A stretch of DNA of 6,324 bases from Bacillota bacterium. Its GTDB lineage: Bacteria > Bacillota_A > Clostridia > Tissierellales > Peptoniphilaceae. Location: contig JAEZWK010000029.1 in NCBI GenBank assembly GCA_023443045.1, positions 1 to 6,324 of the forward strand. Direction: 5' to 3'. Position 1 is the first letter of the stretch; each line of letters starts with the position of its first letter. Made by a program: the position numbers and the translations under genes. This document shows positions 1-5,952 of this stretch, in pieces. Under the pieces are notes generated by a model. The model had not been told where the DNA came from. It saw only the letters and a program-made list of their open reading frames with translations, and made no database searches.

Positions 1-1
1 A

Positions 2-118
2 ACAATTTCATATAAAGCTATTTTATATTCATATACAAAATATCACAAATTGGAAGATGATGGTTCGTATTTTACAGATACTGAGTTTTTGATCTTCCCA
101 TTTAATTTTTTAAAATAA
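2..118 (+). CDS. 3' end of an unidentified gene (truncated by window edge)
   Basis: An open frame enters from the left edge and ends at TAA 116-118, giving 38 residues with no in-frame stop. The tail has a polar, acidic centre (KLEDDGSYFTDTEF) followed by hydrophobic LIFPFNFLK. It contains no start codon with a ribosome-binding site, so if real it is the end of a gene lying outside the window. I do not recognise the family. The base composition is as AT-rich as the neighbours, and an open stretch of this length can occur by chance here. The next gene starts 115 bases downstream on the same strand. The assignment rests only on the open frame and the plausible protein-like composition. Confidence 0.35.
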   Translation, partial: TISYKAILYSYTKYHKLEDDGSYFTDTEFLIFPFNFLK

Positions 119-219
119 AAGATGAGAAGGTTATGATGAAAAATATTTGAAATACAAGAAGACAGCGTTTGTTTATACAATATTGGAGACATGTAGTAAT
201 TAGGAGTAATTAGACAAGT

Positions 220-224
220 GGAGG
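220..224 (+). promoter_or_regulatory. ribosome-binding site that fixes the SdpI-like start
   Basis: GGAGG lies 8 bases before ATG 233. The frame also has an upstream GTG at 218, but that codon overlaps this Shine-Dalgarno sequence and has none of its own, so ATG 233 is the better start. Confidence 0.75.
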
Positions 225-232
225 AATTTAGC

Positions 233-568
233 ATGAAATATTTCTTTATGGTAATAGATTATATCATACCGGTTTTAATGATTGTTTCATATCCATGGTG
301 GAAAAAAATCGCTAATGGAGATATTAATAATTATTCGGGAATGAGGACTTCTTCATCTATGAAAAATAAAGAAAACTGGAAAAAAGCAAATTTGTTATGC
401 GGAAAATATTGTTTTTGTGTAGGTATAGTTTTATTTGTTTTTGTTACTTGGATGAGATATGTTAAATTAGTTCCAATGGAATGGAATTCTTTAATTGTTA
501 CAACTGTTAGTATTATCAGTATGATTACTTTAACCATATTCGTAAATAAAAAGATTAAGCAAGCTTAG
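233..568 (+). CDS. SdpI-family small integral membrane protein
   Basis: This encodes a 111-residue membrane protein of the SdpI family (PF13630-type). The archetype is Bacillus SdpI, which combines immunity to the SDP peptide toxin with signalling, though most short homologues have no assigned function. Three hydrophobic segments are visible, at about residues 2-22, 54-74 and 84-105. Between the first two is the family signature: GMRT (36-39) corresponds to the usual GYRT, followed by SMKN (42-45), W49 and AN (52-53), then a Gly-Lys at the start of helix two. The length fits the stand-alone domain, which is shorter than full SdpI. The start at ATG 233 is chosen because GGAGG sits 8 bases upstream. 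It lies upstream of a broken peptide maturase and an ABC exporter, so an immunity role is possible but is inference. Confidence 0.82.
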   Translation: MKYFFMVIDYIIPVLMIVSYPWWKKIANGDINNYSGMRTSSSMKNKENWKKANLLCGKYCFCVGIVLFVFVTWMRYVKLVPMEWNSLIVTTVSIISMITLTIFVNKKIKQA

Positions 569-914
569 TTTTGTGTTATGATAAATTTATCGAGAACTAA
601 AGGTGTTGGAAAGCTACAAAAACAGAAGCTTTTGATGAGTGTAAAAAAATAATTGAAGAAAAAGCTGCTATGTGGTAGGAACTTATGAAAATAATTCCTG
701 TTGGAAATGAAAAAACTGTAATTTGAGCGCTTGTTCATTACAATTTTTAAACTTAATGACTAGCAAAAATATATTTTATGATATAAGAATTAATATTATA
801 AAACTTGAAAATAATGCCAAAAAAATTAGAAAATGTAAAAAATGAAAAAGTATGATAGAAGAAATGAAAATATGGGCAGGTCATCAAGCAAAGAGCAAAA
901 AGTAGTGTTAGCTT
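569..914. other. gene-poor stretch, probably decayed coding sequence
   Basis: No gene can be supported here. In the frame of positions 604-726 there is a protein-like run (KATKTEAFDECKKIIEEKAA) ended by TAG 676, followed by a second short run ended by TGA 724. In the frame shared with the downstream SPASM remnant, 711-842 is open. That frame is then interrupted by TGA 843, TAG 903 and TAG 909, with an ATG-initiated 17-codon piece at 852-905 between them. This pattern of short protein-like pieces separated by stops fits a degraded gene or genes, possibly the missing front part of the maturase, but none of the pieces can be assigned to a family. No promoter or terminator is convincing. Confidence 0.45.
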
Positions 915-1112
915 GATATTATTTTATTAGATGAAGAAGATTTATTAAATGGTTATGCAGACGGTGCCATTGATAAGTTATTTAGTGAAGATAAGCTATT
1001 AAAATATTGGAATATTACAAGCAAAAAATTGATTCAGTGTAAAAATTGCGGGTTAAAATATGCATGTAATGATTGCAGGAGTCTAGAAATAAGACTAGGA
1101 GCAAAGCTTTAA
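915..1112 (+). pseudogene. C-terminal remnant of a SPASM-domain radical SAM peptide maturase
   Basis: An open stretch of 65 codons ends at TAA 1110 and has no usable ATG, GTG or TTG near its 5' end; TAG codons precede it at 903 and 909. Its second half reads LLKYWNIT, then a Cys cluster CX2CX5CX2C at residues 42, 45, 51 and 54, with YAC and DCR flanking. This is the typical end of radical SAM/SPASM enzymes that modify ribosomal peptides, where these cysteines help bind an auxiliary iron-sulfur cluster (family knowledge). The radical SAM core with its CX3CX2C motif is not found anywhere in the window, so only the tail survives and no activity is expected. The ABC ATPase starts 27 bases downstream, consistent with a former maturase-exporter operon. 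The subfamily and the native substrate cannot be told. Confidence 0.7.
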
Positions 1113-1129
1113 GAAAAAGTAACTTGTAT

Positions 1130-1135
1130 GAGGTG
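1130..1135 (+). promoter_or_regulatory. ribosome-binding site supporting a TTG start
   Basis: GAGGTG lies 4 bases before TTG 1140. An in-frame TGA at 1134-1136 rules out any upstream start, and the next possible start would remove the beginning of the ATPase domain, so TTG 1140 is strongly favoured despite the short spacing. Confidence 0.7.
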
Positions 1136-1139
1136 AAAC

Positions 1140-2048
1140 TTGAGTATATTAAAATTAGATAATGTATCAAAAAAATATTCACAAAAAACAGCTTTACAAA
1201 ATATAAATTTATTATTAGAAGAAAATTGTATAGTTGGATTAGTAGGACCTAATGGTGCGGGTAAAACTACATTGTTTAGACTCATTATGAATCTTCTAGA
1301 GCCTACAACCGGAGAAATTAAAATATACAACCAAAACAATTCAACTATCGTTGTTGGAAACAATATCAGTTATTGTTCAGATGGAGATAATTTATATGAA
1401 GATTTGACAATAAGAGAAAATATAGAGTTTGTAATCAGAGCATATAGAATTAATGACGGTAAAAAATTACTAGAAGAGCTTAGTGTTTTATTGGATATAG
1501 ATAAAGACTTAGATACACAAGTAAAAAATCTATCTAAAGGAATGAGAAAAAAGGCAGATTTAATACGTACGCTGGTTAATAAAACATCTATAATTATTCT
1601 AGATGAACCAATGTCATGGTTAGATCTAGATAGTCAAAACAAATTAACAATGTTATTAAAAAATAGGAGTAAAAAATCATTAATTATTATAAGCAGTCAT
1701 AATATGGCGCAAATTGAAAAAGTTTGTGATAAAGTTATAATCTTAAATAAAGAAATTAAATATTTCGGTAATATAGGAGATATTGATTATGGAAATATTA
1801 TAAAACTTAGAAATCAATATGTTGAAGAAAGCTATAACCCTGAATTGAAAAAAGATTTGACTACGATCCAAGGAATCTTGAATGTTTATTCTGAAGAAGA
1901 AACATTATATATTGAATATGACAATAGCATATGCGATATAGAAACACAGATTATGTATTATGTAATCCAGAAATATAAATTGAATATCAAGAAAATAAAT
2001 CACATTGAAAAAAATTTAGAAGATTTGTATTTTGAAAAAGTGAGGTGA
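1140..2048 (+). CDS. ABC transporter ATP-binding protein (ABC-2 exporter type)
   Basis: This is a 302-residue cytoplasmic ATPase that would power the permease encoded next to it. Visible motifs in order are Walker A GPNGAGKTT (36-44), signature LSKGM (131-135, a variant of LSGGQ), Walker B IIILDEP (151-157), D-loop SWLD (159-162) and H-loop His187 in SSH. The Q-loop glutamine is absent: the region reads SYCSDGDNLYEDLT (77-90), with Asp or Ser where Gln is usual, a variation I associate with ABC-2-type exporters. Residues from about 225 form an extra C-terminal domain ending in EKNLEDLYFEK, similar in style to the DUF4162-like tails of drug and peptide exporter ATPases. Translation starts at TTG. 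The gene follows the broken maturase by 27 bases and overlaps or abuts the permease start. Export of a peptide or self-protection is likely, but the substrate is unknown. Confidence 0.93.
   Translation: MSILKLDNVSKKYSQKTALQNINLLLEENCIVGLVGPNGAGKTTLFRLIMNLLEPTTGEIKIYNQNNSTIVVGNNISYCSDGDNLYEDLTIRENIEFVIRAYRINDGKKLLEELSVLLDIDKDLDTQVKNLSKGMRKKADLIRTLVNKTSIIILDEPMSWLDLDSQNKLTMLLKNRSKKSLIIISSHNMAQIEKVCDKVIILNKEIKYFGNIGDIDYGNIIKLRNQYVEESYNPELKKDLTTIQGILNVYSEEETLYIEYDNSICDIETQIMYYVIQKYKLNIKKINHIEKNLEDLYFEKVR
2042..2047 (+). promoter_or_regulatory. ribosome-binding site that decides the permease start
   Basis: GAGGTG sits inside the last codons of the ATPase gene and 6 bases before TTG 2054. The alternative GTG at 2045 is part of this same motif, so it would have no Shine-Dalgarno sequence of its own. 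The identical hexamer precedes the ATPase's TTG start. Confidence 0.6.
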
Positions 2049-2053
2049 TTTTT

Positions 2054-2737
2054 TTGATTATAAAAGCGTTGCTATGGAAAGAGTATAGAAGTTTAACAAA
2101 AAATATAAAATCAAAAATAGTAATGTTGATAGGTACTATAATATTTATATATTTACTATTGTATGTCAGATTGAAAACAACAAATTTTTCTGTTGAAATG
2201 TATCAATATAATATAAACTATTTGACCGTTGTTTTAGGATATTTGATATTTGTTTCAAATTTAAGATTTTGGTATGAAAAAAATATGAATATGTTAGAAA
2301 TACTATTTATAATGCCTACTAAAATATATTACATTATTATTGGTAAATTGTTATTACCTATGATTATGAGTATTATGTCGTTAGTTACTTTTTATATAAT
2401 TTCATCATTTATTGGTTTCATAATATTTGAAATTAACATATTTTCAATTGAAATACTCTCTCAAATTATATTGTTATCAGTTGTTTTTGAGATTTGTTAT
2501 TCGATTATAAATTGTTATGCAATGTGGTGTGCAAGTTTGGCTTATGCAAAAATTATTCAGTTTATTTCCTTAATGCTTTATATGGGATCGGTATTTACAA
2601 TATTTGCTATACCAACAAATTTTAGTTTATTTAATTCTATTGGTACTTGGATAATAATGGCTCTATTAAGTATTTATGCGACAATATGTTATTTTCGTAT
2701 AAATAAAGAAAAGGCGATGAATACACTTTCTATATAA
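2054..2737 (+). CDS. ABC-2 type transporter permease subunit
   Basis: This encodes a 227-residue polytopic membrane protein, the expected partner of the preceding ATPase. Six hydrophobic segments can be read at about residues 22-39, 57-70, 100-126, 134-157, 167-186 and 197-214. Between segments two and three is an amphipathic stretch with MLEILFIMPTKIYYI followed by GKLLLP. This matches the cytoplasmic coupling region of ABC-2 permeases (usual pattern E..LLS.P......GK). The N-terminus carries LLWKEYRSL, a typical pre-helix-one motif. The start is taken as TTG 2054 because GAGGTG lies 6 bases upstream; GTG 2045, which overlaps the ATPase stop, would add three residues. Either way the two genes are translationally coupled. 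No exporter accessory gene follows, and the substrate is not shown by the sequence. Confidence 0.88.
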   Translation: MIIKALLWKEYRSLTKNIKSKIVMLIGTIIFIYLLLYVRLKTTNFSVEMYQYNINYLTVVLGYLIFVSNLRFWYEKNMNMLEILFIMPTKIYYIIIGKLLLPMIMSIMSLVTFYIISSFIGFIIFEINIFSIEILSQIILLSVVFEICYSIINCYAMWCASLAYAKIIQFISLMLYMGSVFTIFAIPTNFSLFNSIGTWIIMALLSIYATICYFRINKEKAMNTLSI

Positions 2738-3139
2738 GTTTTAATATTTATTGCAGTTTTATTTACAAAAAAGAATCTAAATATCTGTTAATAAGTTGTG
2801 ATTATTAATAGCTAAATATAAATTGAGATATAGACATTTATTTTTTATTGGTTTAAATATTTTGTATAGGAAATAGGATGATTTTCTGAAGAAGTTCAAT
2901 CAAAATGTAAAATTTAGATTAATAAATAACCGATTTTTAATAACTTAGAAAATTTATGCAAATGAAATAAATTGATAAAATTTATAGAATTGTGTGTTTA
3001 TAATAGTTAACAGTACCTGACGCGTCGCTTAGCAATGCGTACCATGTTAGGTTTTTGATTATAAAAAGAAAAGTGTGAAAAAAGATCATTAAGATCTAAT
3101 AAAGATTAACAAATAAGTAGATATTTTAATTTCTTTATA
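2738..3139. other. 402-base AT-rich gap without a recognisable gene
   Basis: No ORF of note was found in any frame. The only structure standing out is the hairpin at 3015-3057. A TATAAT lies at 2999-3004 about ten bases before it, but the nearest TTGATA is 21 bases upstream, too far for a normal vegetative promoter. The rest is low-complexity A/T sequence. Confidence 0.6.
3015..3057 (+). terminator. possible hairpin terminator or other structured element
   Basis: ACCTGAC (3015-3021) pairs with GTTAGGT (3046-3052) as seven base pairs including one G-U, and the right arm runs into a T-tract (3052-3056). The 24-base interior is about half G+C and can form alternative short helices (ACGC 3020-3023 with GCGT 3037-3040). 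This is much more GC-rich than the surroundings. The position, 278 bases after the permease stop, is far for its terminator. An attenuator, a small RNA or a mobile-element end are alternatives. Confidence 0.4.
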
Positions 3140-3541
3140 ATGAGCGACCGAACAAAAATTGCAGATTTAATTGAATGTTCCGAAGAAATTCACTTAATAA
3201 GTTTTAATTTATTAGATAGATTTTTATTAATAGCAGACGGGTCAGCCAATGGATTTAGAAAAGATACACTTGTAAAAATATTGAATAAACTTGGATTTGT
3301 TGATTTTAAAAGTGATCAATTAGCCAATAAAATATGGGAAATTTTGAATAAAAGCAAAAAGGATATACAAAATAATATAGATAGCATAAATATTGATGGA
3401 TTAGTTTATTTTAGTGAATTAGGGAAAAAAATATTAGAAGTTCTAAAAAAGAAAAATGAAACGCTTAGTTATACTAATATGATTATAATAAGTCAAAAGA
3501 TTACAAATATTAATATGGATAAAGATTTTGACAAACTATAA
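3140..3541 (+). CDS. hypothetical protein, 133 residues, family not recognised
   Basis: This open frame would give a soluble, largely helical, lysine- and asparagine-rich protein without a signal peptide or membrane segment. Hydrophobic-patterned helices can be guessed at about residues 16-33, 42-52, 58-72 and 93-105. A short GLVYFSELGKKILEVL region (87-102) looks like the end of a small folded domain. No catalytic motif or DNA-binding motif is clear, and I do not recognise the family. ATG 3140 is the only conventional start after the in-frame TAA at 3107, yet it has no Shine-Dalgarno sequence. The initiation region is TTCTTTATAATGAG, where TATAAT resembles a -10 box. The reading frame is intact and too long to be comfortable as chance, but it may be a piece of a former larger gene. 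Confidence 0.5.
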   Translation: MSDRTKIADLIECSEEIHLISFNLLDRFLLIADGSANGFRKDTLVKILNKLGFVDFKSDQLANKIWEILNKSKKDIQNNIDSINIDGLVYFSELGKKILEVLKKKNETLSYTNMIIISQKITNINMDKDFDKL

Positions 3542-3664
3542 AGATTCAAACAAATATTATCCTAACAAAAAAATATTATTTAAAACAAAGAGTTGAAAAA
3601 AACAAACGAGTTATGTGTGAATTTTTTGTAGGGATAATTTGATCGATTTTGTTACTATAATGAG

Positions 3665-3865
3665 ATGTTATATCCTTTGATAATCAGTATGGTTTTCTCT
3701 AACTCTATTTATAAAATAATTATTATAAGTTTAGTTTTATATTATATGATACTGACATTAGAAAGTTCTATTTTTAACAGATATACAAGGATTATATGGA
3801 AACAATATATGGGATTTAATTATATTAGAAAAAATTGGAAAAAAGCATACTACAAGAATTATTAA
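3665..3865 (+). CDS. hypothetical small hydrophobic protein, 66 residues
   Basis: The predicted product has a hydrophobic N-terminal half (about residues 2-11 and 16-31, one long helix or a helical hairpin) and a basic, aromatic C-terminal half rich in Tyr, Trp, Arg and Lys (KQYMGFNYIRKNWKKAYY). This arrangement would put the positively charged tail in the cytoplasm. There is no recognisable family. The frame is open upstream back to TAA 3635, but the first ATG is at 3665 and no Shine-Dalgarno sequence precedes it. It could be a genuine small membrane protein, as often found around peptide toxin loci, or the 3' fragment of a decayed membrane-protein gene. The lack of a translation signal favours the second. 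Confidence 0.35.
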   Translation: MLYPLIISMVFSNSIYKIIIISLVLYYMILTLESSIFNRYTRIIWKQYMGFNYIRKNWKKAYYKNY

Positions 3866-3901
3866 ATAAATACGTAGGAATAAATAGCATAAGCCTTTTG
3901 A

Positions 3902-4027
3902 AAAAATTATGAGCTTGAACAAATTGGAGATGAGTTTATGATTTGTCTTATGAGGGTAATTCCCGATGTAAAGAAAATAATATATGAGTCCACGAAAGAT
4001 AAAAATGGTGACAATTTAAGCAAATAG
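3902..4027 (+). pseudogene. possible short coding remnant without a start
   Basis: After an in-frame TGA at 3899 the frame is open for 41 codons to TAG 4025. It includes a protein-like run around YELEQIGDEFMICLMRVIPD. The first ATG is at 3938, which would leave only 29 residues, and no ribosome-binding site fits it. The end runs into the left arm of the inverted repeat at 4018. I do not recognise the family. This could equally be chance. Confidence 0.22.
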
Positions 4028-4056
4028 TCTTAAAAATTTAAAAAGACTATTTGCTT
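4018..4056. terminator. strong inverted repeat, probable factor-independent terminator
   Basis: A perfect 14-bp stem pairs AAGCAAATAGTCTT (4018-4031) with AAGACTATTTGCTT (4043-4056) around an 11-base A/T loop. The right arm ends in T-rich sequence on either strand, so it could work in both directions, although no long T-tract follows. It lies 39 bases before the start of the secreted-protein operon and separates it from the poorly coding region upstream. Confidence 0.6.
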
Positions 4057-4095
4057 TACAAACAATACATTTTATAATCTTAAGGAGGAATATTT

Positions 4096-4914
4096 GTGAA
4101 AAATTATTTTAAATTAATTTTATATTTATTGATACTTGTAATGTGTATAAGTACATCAAAAATAGAAGCCAAAGAAAATGACAATGTAACTGAAGTTAAA
4201 ATATATGTACAAGGCAAACTTCTTGAAGCAGATGATTTTATTATAAAAAAAGAAAGAACTTTTTTACCATTACGATTAATTGGAGAATCATTGGGTTACG
4301 AAGTCAAATATAATAATGAAACACAAGAGATTGTTTTAACTAACACTTCAAAAACTATCCAAATGAAATTGGGTCAAAAATCTTATACCATAAACGAAAA
4401 AAATTTAGTTATGGATGTAGTTCCATTTGTAAATAACTCAAAGACATATGTACCTATAAGATTTATCGCAGAGTCTTTTGAAGAACCAGTCTTTTGGGAT
4501 AAAATAAATAAGACGGTAATAGTTTCTAATTATATTAAACCAGATTTAAATTTAGGCAAGGAATTAGAATTTAAAACGAATTCATTTATTTTTTCCGTAC
4601 AATGTAATGAAAAATTTAACGAAAATATTTCTTACTCATTAGAAAAAGATTCTGTAGTATTTTATGATTTATTTAACAAAAAAGAATCTAAAGATAATTC
4701 ATCTGGTGCATTATTATCTATAATAAAATCTAAATCACCTCAAACTGTATATGTACCTGGAATTCTTTTGTGTTATAGTAATGGTGAATATATAGAGGCA
4801 GTTTTTGAATCTGGAGTTGAGTATTCCTTGGCTTCAAATGAATTTTATGAAAAATATGAAGAAAGCAAAAATCTGTTAATTCAAGCGCTCAAAACATTTA
4901 AATTGAAGAAGTAA
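4096..4914 (+). CDS. secreted copper-amine-oxidase N-terminal ('stalk') domain protein
   Basis: This encodes a 272-residue exported protein. Residues 1-25 form a signal peptide (KNYFK, a hydrophobic core, then SKIEA before KE). Cys17 is not in a good lipobox because Met precedes it. Residues about 30-145 are a copper amine oxidase N-terminal domain (PF07833 type) with both halves of the repeat: RTFLPLRLIGESLGYEV (54-70) and KTYVPIRFIAESFEEPVFWD (116-135). Despite the name this domain has no oxidase activity alone; in Clostridia it is common on cell-surface proteins and is thought to mediate binding. Residues about 155-272 form a second module (SGALLSIIKS ... VYVPGILLCYSNGEYIEAVF) of a kind often seen after this domain, without an assigned function. 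Translation starts at GTG, 7 bases after AAGGAGG (4082-4088). The amidase gene follows after 10 bases, so the two are probably co-expressed. Confidence 0.88.
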   Translation: MKNYFKLILYLLILVMCISTSKIEAKENDNVTEVKIYVQGKLLEADDFIIKKERTFLPLRLIGESLGYEVKYNNETQEIVLTNTSKTIQMKLGQKSYTINEKNLVMDVVPFVNNSKTYVPIRFIAESFEEPVFWDKINKTVIVSNYIKPDLNLGKELEFKTNSFIFSVQCNEKFNENISYSLEKDSVVFYDLFNKKESKDNSSGALLSIIKSKSPQTVYVPGILLCYSNGEYIEAVFESGVEYSLASNEFYEKYEESKNLLIQALKTFKLKK

Positions 4915-4924
4915 GGAGGAAGTT

Positions 4925-5932
4925 ATGTTTTTAAAAAGTAAAATGTCAAATTTAATATTTGCTATTGCTGTTGTGATGATGCTATTTCTGGCAACAGAAA
5001 TATATGCTAAAAATGATTTAAAACTTCAAAAAGTTGAAGAATTAAAACAAGAAGTGTTGAATGAGAGAATAATAAATTTTCTCAATAGAACATATAGTGA
5101 TTATTATATTCTAAGAAATTTTAATTTCAACTATCAAGAAAATGATGATTTTACTGATAAAATTGAAATTCAAGTATATTGTGACATGAAACTAGTTAAG
5201 AATGTTAAAGAGCTACCGCTGCTTAAAGGTGTTGAAACAAGTCTCATGAATAATCACAATGAAAATGTTTCGACCTCTATCTATAGTTTACTTTATAATG
5301 ATGTGATGGAAAATTACTACTTGAAAGATGATAATACAATTTTTACATTTATTATTAATAAAAATTCAGATTATAACTTTGATGAATTAAAAGTGTTAAA
5401 TTATAAAGAAATATTGGAGCTAGATTCTTTAAAGATACGAGAAGAAGAATTGTTTAGAATGGGAAAAGAAATAGCTTTACTTGAAAATGAAAGTATAAAT
5501 TATAATGTCAACCAACTTAAATCATTTCAAAGCTATGATAGGCTTGGGGCAAGAGATTATGCTTTAGCTCACGCATATGATAAGCCTGAATATTCCTCTG
5601 ATTGTGCTAACTTTGTGTCACAGTGTTTGTGTTATGGTGGAGGGATACCTCAAACCTCTTTATGGAAACCTGGGCATGACAATTGGATACGAACGGGGTA
5701 CAACAACAATGGTGGAGTAGTTCCTTATATGGTCGATAGTGGATATTTTTATAAAGAAAATACTAGGAGCAAGATAAATGCGGGCTGTATAGTATATTGG
5801 AATGAATATTCACATGTAGGACTAGTTACTTATGGAGATACTGTAACAATAAAATTCAGTGCTCATACAACAGCCAGAAAAAATGCCGTTTTACCAGAAA
5901 GTGAAAAAGTATCATTTTATATGTACAAATGA
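4925..5932 (+). CDS. secreted Amidase_6-domain cysteine hydrolase
   Basis: This encodes a 335-residue exported enzyme. Residues 1-28 are a signal peptide ending IYA before KN. Residues about 30-195 are a charged region typical of the N-terminal part of these proteins, with no recognised domain. The catalytic domain spans about 203-335 and matches the putative amidase domain family (PF12671, papain/NlpC-like fold). It contains YDRLGARDYA (204-213), SSDCANFVSQCL (224-235) with the presumed nucleophile Cys227, YSHVGLV (295-301) with His297, and the SAHTTARKN segment (312-320) with His314. These are the residues expected of an active enzyme. The likely substrate is a peptide or amide bond in cell-wall peptidoglycan or a secreted peptide, but the family is poorly characterised. 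AAGGAGG (4913-4919) overlaps the stop of the upstream stalk-domain gene and lies 5 bases before ATG, indicating an operon. Confidence 0.9.
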   Translation: MFLKSKMSNLIFAIAVVMMLFLATEIYAKNDLKLQKVEELKQEVLNERIINFLNRTYSDYYILRNFNFNYQENDDFTDKIEIQVYCDMKLVKNVKELPLLKGVETSLMNNHNENVSTSIYSLLYNDVMENYYLKDDNTIFTFIINKNSDYNFDELKVLNYKEILELDSLKIREEELFRMGKEIALLENESINYNVNQLKSFQSYDRLGARDYALAHAYDKPEYSSDCANFVSQCLCYGGGIPQTSLWKPGHDNWIRTGYNNNGGVVPYMVDSGYFYKENTRSKINAGCIVYWNEYSHVGLVTYGDTVTIKFSAHTTARKNAVLPESEKVSFYMYK

Positions 5933-5952
5933 AATAATGTATAAAATATGGC

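Noticed and set aside
147..181. Promoter TTGAAA / TACAAT before the SdpI-like gene
   Set aside because: Spacing is 21-23 bases, outside the usual range for a vegetative promoter.
43..234. Reverse-strand open frame at the left edge
   Set aside because: It has low-complexity composition and no ribosome-binding site, and it overlaps the better forward frame at 2-118 and the start of the SdpI-like gene.
331..537. Reverse-strand open frame inside the SdpI-like gene
   Set aside because: It lies entirely antisense to a recognised gene with a family signature, so it is a shadow frame.
551..566. Terminator TAAGC-AA-GCTTA at the end of the SdpI-like gene
   Set aside because: The stem is only four usable base pairs, overlaps the coding end and has just a short interrupted T-run after it.
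1109..1363. Reverse-strand open frame across the ABC ATPase start
   Set aside because: It is antisense to the Walker A region of the ATPase and has no independent support.
3006..3052. Integron attC recombination site
   Set aside because: GTTAGGT fits the right core, but the left core ACCTGAC has a mismatch, the 38-base element is shorter than normal attC sites, and no integrase or second site is visible.
4051..4078. Promoter TTGCTT / TATAAT before the stalk-domain gene
   Set aside because: The start of transcription would fall about at 4085, inside the ribosome-binding site, and TTGCTT is a poor -35 that lies in the hairpin arm.
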